From positions 1 to 37,582 of the forward strand of contig JAFSAP010000049.1 of assembly GCA_017440925.1 (NCBI GenBank): a stretch of DNA of 37,582 nucleotides, read 5' to 3'. The translations under genes and the position numbers were made by a program. The stretch comes from Oscillospiraceae bacterium (GTDB taxonomy: Bacteria > Bacillota > Clostridia > Oscillospirales > Oscillospiraceae). Shown here in pieces: positions 32,295 to 37,582 of the stretch (the first letter of the stretch is position 1; each line of letters begins with the position of its first letter). The notes under the pieces were generated by a model. It saw only the letters and a list, made by a program, of their open reading frames with translations. It made no database searches and was not told where the DNA came from.

Positions 32295-32749
32295 TATTTT
32301 TCCTCCAGGAATTTGCTGATCTCACGCATGAAGCTGCCTGCATCCTGGTAACGGTGGTAGATGGAAGCGAAGCGGATATAGGCCACTTCGTCGATGGGCT
32401 TCAGGCGCGCCATCACCATTTCACCCAGCTTGTCGGTGGAGATCTCCCGCTCCAGGGTGTTTTGGATGGTCTGTTCGATCTCGGTGGTGATGCGGTCCAG
32501 CACGGTCACATCTACCCGGCGCTTGTCAAAGGCACGGATCATGGAATTGAGGATCTTGTTGCGGTCGAAGTTCTGGCGGGAGCCATCCCGCTTCACCACG
32601 ATAATGGGCAGACTTTCCACGATCTCATAGGTGGTGAATCTGCGCTGACAGCCCATGCACTCCCGGCGGCGGCGGATGCTGATACCGTCTTCGCTGTGGC
32701 GGGAGTCCACGACCTTGCTGTCCTGGTCGCCGCAAAATGGACATTTCAT
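32294..32749 (-). CDS. nrdR: Transcriptional repressor NrdR
   Basis: Represses ribonucleotide reductase genes in response to dATP/ATP. 151 residues, the usual length. An N-terminal zinc ribbon (CPFCG...CMGCQRRF) with the invariant SRHSEDGISIRRRREC is followed by an ATP-cone (PIIVVKRDGSRQNFDRNKIL, VAYIRFASIYHRYQD). Expressed from a strong promoter at 32785. It forms an operon with the SdpI-like gene. No ribonucleotide reductase gene is in the window. Confidence 0.97.
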   Translation of the reverse strand: MKCPFCGDQDSKVVDSRHSEDGISIRRRRECMGCQRRFTTYEIVESLPIIVVKRDGSRQNFDRNKILNSMIRAFDKRRVDVTVLDRITTEIEQTIQNTLEREISTDKLGEMVMARLKPIDEVAYIRFASIYHRYQDAGSFMREISKFLEEK

Positions 32750-32784
32750 GGGAAATCCACTCCCTTTCCATAAATTATTTACAT

Positions 32785-32813
32785 ATTATAACAGATTATG
32801 CCTCCACTGTCCA
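32785..32813 (-). promoter_or_regulatory. Sigma-A promoter of nrdR
   Basis: On the minus strand, TGGACA (32808-32813), 17-bp spacer, perfect TATAAT (32785-32790). Confidence 0.82.
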
Positions 32814-32852
32814 GCATTTTTTGGAAATGCCTGTCTTCGACCCGTTGCACCC

Positions 32853-32881
32853 TTGCGCAAATGCTGCAGATAGGGTACAAT
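32853..32881 (+). promoter_or_regulatory. Promoter facing the 33147 gene
   Basis: TTGCGC (32853-32858), 17-bp spacer, TACAAT (32876-32881). A transcript from it would run through the whole inverted-repeat element at 32903-33072 before reaching the gene, giving a leader of about 260 nt. Confidence 0.55.
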
Positions 32882-32902
32882 ACGGACAACGATTGATTAC
32901 TG

Positions 32903-33072
32903 TGTCATTGCGAGGAGGCCAGAAGGGCCGACGTGGCAATCTCCCGGTGGATTCGGTCGAATTTTGCTGGCCTTCAATGAAGGGCATATCTGGTGCATTC
33001 TTCTGTTATGCCTGTGTCTGTTCGATTCATTGTGCCGGGAGATTGCCACGGGCTAACGCCCTCGCAATGACA
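32903..33072. mobile_element. MITE-like inverted-repeat element (170 bp)
   Basis: The outer ends are perfect inverted repeats: TGTCATTGCGAGG at 32903-32915 and its complement at 33060-33072. The inner ends GTGGCAATCTCCCGG (32933-32947) and its complement (33035-33049) also match perfectly. Each arm carries its own different small hairpin between these blocks (GGCC-AGAA-GGGCC on the left; GGGC-TAAC-GCCC on the right). About 87 bp of unrelated sequence lies inside, without a coding region. I see no clear target-site duplication. A related single hairpin is at 4774-4807. No transposase is nearby. Confidence 0.8.
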
Positions 33073-33146
33073 TGAGAATCGGAACCCGGCTGCGAAGCCA
33101 TAGCATCTGAAAGAAAGCCTCATTTTCATAAGGAAAGGTAATGACC

Positions 33147-33539
33147 ATGAATAAGAAACTTCTCTTTATCCTCTGGGGTGTATTGTTTGTCCTCTGTGCC
33201 GGACTGGGCTTTCTGCCGGAAACCTCCGGCTGGATGACTGCGGTTTCGGTGCTGTTTTTCCTGCCTCCGGCATTGCTGCTGTACCAGGCGGACAGGAAGA
33301 AAGACCGGCATACCCTGCTGCTGGTGCGGAACCTTTCGGCTCTTTCTCTGGCGGTTACACTGGTGACGCTGGTCCTCAATTTTGTATTGGCAGTCAGTTC
33401 GGAGACTCTGGGCAATGTGCTGCACTATGTGCTGACCATTGTGTCTGCGCCCATGATCTGCAGCGGCTACTGGGTGCTGAGCCTCTTCCTCTGGGCCTGC
33501 CTGCTGATGGCAAGTTTCAGACTGCTTCGAAAAAAGTAA
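33147..33539 (+). CDS. Small four-helix membrane protein, unknown function
   Basis: 130 residues from ATG 33147, eight bases after AAGGAAAGG; ATG 33141 is too close to that site. About four hydrophobic segments: LLFILWGVLFVLCAGLGFL, MTAVSVLFFLPPALLLY, LSLAVTLVTLVLNFVLAV and the last third (WVLSLFLWACLLMASF). The basic loop YQADRKKDRHTLLLVRN follows the second. I recognise no family. The promoter at 32853 and the MITE-like element lie upstream, and a strong shared terminator follows two bases after the stop. Confidence 0.72.
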   Translation: MNKKLLFILWGVLFVLCAGLGFLPETSGWMTAVSVLFFLPPALLLYQADRKKDRHTLLLVRNLSALSLAVTLVTLVLNFVLAVSSETLGNVLHYVLTIVSAPMICSGYWVLSLFLWACLLMASFRLLRKK

Positions 33540-33540
33540 G

Positions 33541-33573
33541 AAAAACCGTGTGACTGTGGTCACACGGTTTTTT
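33541..33573. terminator. Shared bidirectional terminator
   Basis: A perfect 14-bp stem AAAAACCGTGTGAC / GTCACACGGTTTTT with TGTG loop between convergent genes. It has T runs in both directions. Confidence 0.93.
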
Positions 33574-33576
33574 CAG

Positions 33577-34332
33577 TCAGTCAATGTAAACCAGGGGGCA
33601 GGCGCTGAGACATTTGCCGCAGATGTCGGCAATAAACTTTGCATTCTTTTTCTGCAGCCGCTCCGGATTTTTGTTCAGCTCTGCCTGGCAGGCGGCTTTG
33701 TTGGTAATGCCGCCGTTCAGTGCCCCGGCGGGACAGGCTTTGATACACAGGCCGCAGGCGCCGTTTTCAAAATAGGGACACCGGTGACGGGGCACTTCCC
33801 GGCTGGGTTCCAGCCTGGCGGAGGTGATGAGGCTGCAGAACCGTCCGCCGCTGCCCTTGTCGGTGATGGCCAGGTTGTTGGCGCCGAAGCTGGCAAGCCC
33901 AGCGATGACAGCGGTGGAGCGGTGGGACCAGGGGGCCTGGAAGGTTTCCTTGTCGTAGGCCTTGGCGGGACGGATCTGGGCAGCAGAGTAGCCCTGGCTT
34001 TCCAGATAGTCCTGGAGGGCCTGGTTTACCACGTGGAAATAATTGTTGATGGTGATATAGGCCTCCGACCAGATGGGGCTGCCGTCCGGCTCGTTTTTGG
34101 GAGCCAGCGCCACTTCCTTTGTGAAGGGAATGAAGTAGCTGATGACGCTTTCCGCTTCCGGAAGGAAATCCGTGGGCAGGCAGTGCCAGGGGCCGATGAT
34201 GGTTTTCAGTTCCTGGTATTTGGGATCATGGGCGGAGGCAAAGGCCACCAGAGGGGTGCGGATCAGATCGGGCCGGTCAAGTGCGGCAAATTTTTCTTCG
34301 ATAATGGTTCTGATTTCGGATTCCAGAGACAT
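33577..34332 (-). CDS. 4Fe-4S double-cluster protein, QueG-like
   Basis: 251 residues from ATG 34332 after AAAGGAG. The C-terminal half has two [4Fe-4S] cluster motifs: CGLCIKACPAGAL with an upstream RCPYFENGAC, and CGKCLSACP near the end. The N-terminal half (ESVISYFIPFTKEV, STAVIAGLASFGANNLAIT) resembles the cobalamin-binding part of epoxyqueuosine reductase relatives, in which FGAxN is typical. True QueG is longer (about 350-390 residues), so this is a shorter member of the reductase-like group and its substrate is unknown. It is monocistronic between two hairpins. Confidence 0.8.
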   Translation of the reverse strand: MSLESEIRTIIEEKFAALDRPDLIRTPLVAFASAHDPKYQELKTIIGPWHCLPTDFLPEAESVISYFIPFTKEVALAPKNEPDGSPIWSEAYITINNYFHVVNQALQDYLESQGYSAAQIRPAKAYDKETFQAPWSHRSTAVIAGLASFGANNLAITDKGSGGRFCSLITSARLEPSREVPRHRCPYFENGACGLCIKACPAGALNGGITNKAACQAELNKNPERLQKKNAKFIADICGKCLSACPLVYID

Positions 34333-34358
34333 AAGCTTACTCCTTTCTGCTATGGGAG

Positions 34359-34386
34359 AAACGCCCGGAGAGGGCTCCGGGCGTTT
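34359..34386 (-). terminator. Terminator of the PsiE-like gene
   Basis: A perfect 12-bp stem AAACGCCCGGAG / CTCCGGGCGTTT with AGGG loop, 16 bp after the stop of the minus-strand gene. The T tract is short. Confidence 0.72.
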
Positions 34387-34401
34387 TGATGTACAAGGAA
34401 T

Positions 34402-34860
34402 TTATTCCCATTCCACCAGCTCTTCCTTCAGTTCGCTGCGGCGGATCAGGAAGCGGCGGATGGCGAACAGGCCGGCAATGCAGGCGATACAGGCCAGGTT
34501 GCTCCAGGGATCATCGTGGGTCAAAACAACATGGCGGGTGATAGCCACGGTAAGCACCTCCAGAATATTGGAGGGGGTGGTGTCGATGAGCATACGGACG
34601 AACTCCAGGCCAACAACGATCAGCAGCAGGTGGTGCAGCATGCTGTTCACATCGGAGAAATAGCCCAGGCCGCTGGTAAACATACGGAACACCTCAAACC
34701 CCAGGGCGCCCACCAGGGCGATGATGGTAATGGTGGCGATCAGACGCTCCAGAATGTGCAGCACACGGCGGAACAGGTGCTCGGAACGGTGGTCCCGGAT
34801 GGCGGCTTTTTTCAGATAGGCCTCCAGCTTGGGATCGTTGGTTTGCGGGTTTTGACTCAC
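34402..34860 (-). CDS. PsiE-like membrane protein
   Basis: 152 residues from GTG 34860, eight bases after AGGAGG. A soluble N-terminus (KLEAYLKKAAIRDHRSEHLF) is followed by about four membrane helices (LIATITIIALVGALGFEVF, HHLLLIVVGLEFVRML, then a third and fourth). The segment EFVRMLIDTTPSNILEVLTVAITRHVVL is what points to the phosphate-starvation-inducible PsiE family. Its biochemical role is unknown even in Escherichia coli. A TATAAT lies about 33 bp upstream of the start but without a good -35. Confidence 0.68.
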   Translation of the reverse strand: MSQNPQTNDPKLEAYLKKAAIRDHRSEHLFRRVLHILERLIATITIIALVGALGFEVFRMFTSGLGYFSDVNSMLHHLLLIVVGLEFVRMLIDTTPSNILEVLTVAITRHVVLTHDDPWSNLACIACIAGLFAIRRFLIRRSELKEELVEWE

Positions 34861-34956
34861 GGGGAATTCCTCCTATCGATTGATTAGGAATATTATACAG
34901 CAGTTCCAACCAAAAGGGAAGAGGAAATTGTTACGAAATTGGTAATATTCTATATA

Positions 34957-37497
34957 CTATTTCTGAAAATGCCGTCCCATTTCTTTCCGGGCGGTTTCCA
35001 TCTCTTCCATCAGCTCCCGGGCGGACATGCGCAGAACGCCGCTGCGGAAGGAACTGATCTGCACCAGGGAGTCGGAGCTTGCCACTCTTACGGCATAATT
35101 GTTGCCGATCTCAGCTGCCAGAGCCTCAATGTAGGCATCGGCTGTCTCCCCTTCCTTGGTATAGACCACCTGGATGTTATGGAATTGACTTTTTTCGCCG
35201 GGATTGCCCTTCTGCTTCCAGCCGTCAAAGACCACCACCAGGCGGCATTTGGTGAAGCCTGCAAAGCTTGACAGCTCATCGCAGAGCTTCCGCCGGGCGG
35301 CATCGATGTCGCCTCTCGCCAGCTCCGCCAGGTCAGACCAGGAGAAGATGATGTTGTAGCCATCCACGATGATGTATTTCTGCTTCATCTGCCGGATGGT
35401 GATCTCCTCGGTTGCGGGCCGGTTCTCGGATTTGGTCTGGTACAGGGGACGCTTGATGGAGCCGAATTCCCGCTCCATGATCTTTTCCAGCTCCCGTTCA
35501 TCGGCCCGGCTGATGTTGCGGGTGATGATCTGGGGGGCTTTTTCCTCTTTCAGACCGCTTTCCAGATGCATGTAGTCCTTGACTTCGTTCCACTTGACGT
35601 TGAACCCGGCACCGTGGGCGCAGAATACGGAATCCGGGGTATTTTCAATGTCGGCTTCCGGGTCATAGCCCAGGGAAGCCACCACTTCCTCCTGGTTGTG
35701 GCAGGGAGCGTATCCCCGCAGGCTGAGCTGCAGCCGTCCCCGTCCCTGGGTGTAGGCGGCCAGGGTTTCAGCGTAATCCTTTACCTCCGCTGCCGGGACG
35801 CTGCCCTGGAGGGTGGAGATGCTTCCGTTTGCTTCCGGCGCTTCGAATTCGCCGCCCATGGCCCGGATGTCTGTAATGGCCCGGCCGATCTGGTCTGTGG
35901 GGCAGGTGAGGATGAAATCATACCAGGGCTCCAGCAGAACGGATTTTGCCTGCATCAATCCCTGCCGGACGGCCCGGTAGGTGGCCTGCCGGAAGTCGCC
36001 GCCCTCGGTGTGCTTCAGGTGGGCCTTGCCTACCAGGAGGGTGATCTTCATATCGGTGATGGGCGCGCCGGTGAGAACGCCCCGGTGTACTTTTTCTGAC
36101 AGGTGGGAGATGATCAGCTTCTGGTACTGCAGATCCAGCACATCCGTGGAGCATACAGAGTCAAATACCAATCCGCTGCCCTGGGGCAGGGGCTCCAGCA
36201 GCAGGTGGCATTCGGCATAATGCCGCAGGGGTTCAAAGTGGCCTACGCCCTCCACGGTGTTGGCGATGGTCTCCTTGTAGAAGATCCGCTGGTCTTCCAG
36301 CGTGATGTCCAGATCAAACCGCTGCTGTACCAGAGCGCGGAATATTTCCAGCTGTACCTTGCCCATGATCTGCACATGGATCTGGCCTGCCGCCTGGATC
36401 AGGTGGAGCTGGGGATCTTCTTCCTCCAGCAGCTGCAGCTTGGGCCATACCACCGCCGGGTCTGCCCCCTTGGGCAGGGCTACCCGGTAGGTCATCACCG
36501 GCTCCAGGGATGGGGCCTGGGTATTTTCTTCCGCACCCAGGCCCTGGCCAATCCAGGTCTGGGAAAGTCCGGTGACGGCGATCAGCGCACCGGCCCCCAC
36601 GGTTTCGGGGGAAGTGTATTTTTCGCCGGAGTACCGCCGGAGCTGTACCAGCTTTTCCTCCTGCAGCTCGCCCTTTTTGCCGGTATAGGACAGGAGGGAA
36701 CGGACCTTTAGGGTTCCGCCGGTGACTTTCAGCCAGGTCAGCCGGTTGCCCAGAGGATCCCGGGAGATTTTATATACCTTTGCCGCAAATTCTTCCGGGT
36801 AGTCTTTCTCTGGCCCATAGGCATCCAGGATATCCAGCAATTCCTCCACGCCCTGCAGTTTCAGCGCCGAGCCGAAGCAGCAGGGAAAGAGCTTTCGCTT
36901 TGCAATCAGCCCCCGAAGATTTCCCTGGGTCACTTCTCCGGTTTCCAGATAGTTTTCCAGCAGCGCTTCATCGCACATGGCGGCGGCCTCCGCGATCTCT
37001 TCGGCGGGCAGGCTGAAATCCACACATCCGGCGGAAAGCTGCTGGGTAAGCTGGGTCATCAGTGCTTCTTTTTCCGGGCCGGGAAGATCCATTTTGTTGA
37101 TGAACAGGAAGGCAGGCACCTGGTAGCGTTCCAGCAGCCGCCAGAGGGTCAGGGTATGGGCCTGGATGCCGTCGGTGCCGCTGATCACCAGCACGGCGCA
37201 GTCCAGGATCGACAGCACCCGTTCCGCCTCCGCGGAAAAATCCACGTGGCCCGGCGTATCCACCAATGTCACATCCCGGTGGGCCGTTTCCAGGGTGGCT
37301 TGCTTGGAGAAAATGGTGATGCCCCGGGCCCGTTCCAGATTGTGGGTGTCCAGGTAGGCATCCCGGTGATCCACCCGGCCCAATGTCCGCCGGGCGCCGG
37401 ATACATACAGCAGCGCTTCGGAAAGGGTGGTCTTGCCGGCATCCACATGGGCTAGTAGAGCCGTACAACATGGGGTCTTTTTCGGCTTATTCTCCAT
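34957..37497 (-). CDS. Tet(M)/EF-G-like translational GTPase fused to a YacP/Rae1-like NYN nuclease
   Basis: 846 residues from ATG 37497, eight bases after AAGGAGG. Residues 1-690 follow the Tet(M)/Tet(O) ribosomal-protection layout. G1 is AHVDAGKTT (Lys22), switch I includes LERARGITI, G3 is DTPGHVDF with His84, G4 is NKMD (134-137), followed by EF-G-like domains ending in TPDSVFCAHGAGFNVKWNEV. Residues 706-846 are a separate NYN/PIN-type domain very like Bacillus YacP (Rae1): KYIIVDGYNIIFSW, VVFDGWKQKGN, ETADAYIEALA and ASSDSLVQ, with the four expected Asp at 712, 758, 787 and 809. Rae1 cleaves mRNA in the ribosomal A site. The fusion suggests a factor that enters the A site and cuts or rescues, but this is inference; resistance to tetracycline should not be assumed. 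Confidence 0.9.
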   Translation of the reverse strand: MENKPKKTPCCTALLAHVDAGKTTLSEALLYVSGARRTLGRVDHRDAYLDTHNLERARGITIFSKQATLETAHRDVTLVDTPGHVDFSAEAERVLSILDCAVLVISGTDGIQAHTLTLWRLLERYQVPAFLFINKMDLPGPEKEALMTQLTQQLSAGCVDFSLPAEEIAEAAAMCDEALLENYLETGEVTQGNLRGLIAKRKLFPCCFGSALKLQGVEELLDILDAYGPEKDYPEEFAAKVYKISRDPLGNRLTWLKVTGGTLKVRSLLSYTGKKGELQEEKLVQLRRYSGEKYTSPETVGAGALIAVTGLSQTWIGQGLGAEENTQAPSLEPVMTYRVALPKGADPAVVWPKLQLLEEEDPQLHLIQAAGQIHVQIMGKVQLEIFRALVQQRFDLDITLEDQRIFYKETIANTVEGVGHFEPLRHYAECHLLLEPLPQGSGLVFDSVCSTDVLDLQYQKLIISHLSEKVHRGVLTGAPITDMKITLLVGKAHLKHTEGGDFRQATYRAVRQGLMQAKSVLLEPWYDFILTCPTDQIGRAITDIRAMGGEFEAPEANGSISTLQGSVPAAEVKDYAETLAAYTQGRGRLQLSLRGYAPCHNQEEVVASLGYDPEADIENTPDSVFCAHGAGFNVKWNEVKDYMHLESGLKEEKAPQIITRNISRADERELEKIMEREFGSIKRPLYQTKSENRPATEEITIRQMKQKYIIVDGYNIIFSWSDLAELARGDIDAARRKLCDELSSFAGFTKCRLVVVFDGWKQKGNPGEKSQFHNIQVVYTKEGETADAYIEALAAEIGNNYAVRVASSDSLVQISSFRSGVLRMSARELMEEMETARKEMGRHFQK

Positions 37498-37530
37498 TGA
37501 AAAAGCCTCCTTCTTTGCAATCGTAATGAG

Positions 37531-37559
37531 ATTATAGCACACAAATACGCTTTCGTCGA
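37531..37559 (-). promoter_or_regulatory. Promoter of the GTPase-nuclease gene
   Basis: On the minus strand, TCGACG (37554-37559), 17-bp spacer, perfect TATAAT (37531-37536). Confidence 0.7.
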
Positions 37560-37582
37560 TAAATTGAAGCGGTTTTTCTCGA

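Noticed and set aside
34957-37497. Calling the GTPase a tetracycline resistance gene
   Set aside because: Relatedness to Tet(M) is clear, but the fused nuclease and chromosomal setting without mobile genes argue against assuming resistance.

Overview
The window (37,582 bp, GC-rich for a Firmicute) looks like the chromosome of a gut-type Clostridia species, probably Oscillospirales. The basis is strong AGGAGG ribosome-binding sites, sigma-A promoters, ribonuclease Y, NrdR, class III fructose-bisphosphatase, DegV, a class B sortase and canonical Firmicute parS sites. The species cannot be named from the sequence alone.

Layout. 1-2.1 kb: parB (cut by the window edge), parA, two parS sites and a small zinc-ribbon membrane protein, all on the minus strand, so the window probably lies in the origin-proximal part of the chromosome. 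2.3-6.4 kb: a DUF2500 protein and hflK-hflC, convergent with rny. 6.6-8.6 kb: tRNA-Leu(UAG) with a duplicated 3' end downstream, then a MATE transporter. 8.6-21.3 kb: an accessory cell-surface locus. It holds a small conserved protein, two cell-wall-anchored surface proteins each preceded by a cyclic-di-GMP-I (GEMM-I) riboswitch, a 1239-residue REC/HD-GYP/PAS/GGDEF/GAF protein, a class B sortase, and a BTAD (SARP-like) regulator with a degenerate GGDEF domain. 21.4-26.1 kb: a tight operon with a transglutaminase-like lipoprotein, a GspF/PilC protein, four small membrane or pilin-like proteins and PilT. 26.2-34.9 kb: housekeeping and metabolic genes (fucO-like dehydrogenase, LacI regulator, fbp, degV, nrdR, an SdpI-like protein, a 4Fe-4S protein, a PsiE-like protein). 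35-37.5 kb: a Tet(M)-like translational GTPase fused to a YacP/Rae1-like nuclease.

How the parts may work together. The 8.6-21.3 kb locus can be read as one cyclic-di-GMP adhesion module. It encodes an enzyme with motifs for making and degrading cyclic-di-GMP, two riboswitches that would read it in front of two adhesin-like proteins, the sortase that would anchor them, and a regulator whose pseudo-GGDEF domain keeps an I-site-like RxxD. Three promoters in the locus share a direct repeat TGTAAYG-N5-TGTAACG with an exact 12-bp period, a plausible binding site for the BTAD regulator. One adhesin carries a Cys/TQxA thioester domain, so it may attach covalently to host surfaces. The second surface gene arose by tandem duplication, and the junction can be seen near 12,618-12,621. 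Type IV pilus-like genes follow directly.

Repeats: a 59-bp two-hairpin element occurs inside parAB and, inverted, before hflK. A 170-bp MITE-like inverted-repeat element lies at 32.9 kb, with a related single hairpin at 4.77 kb.
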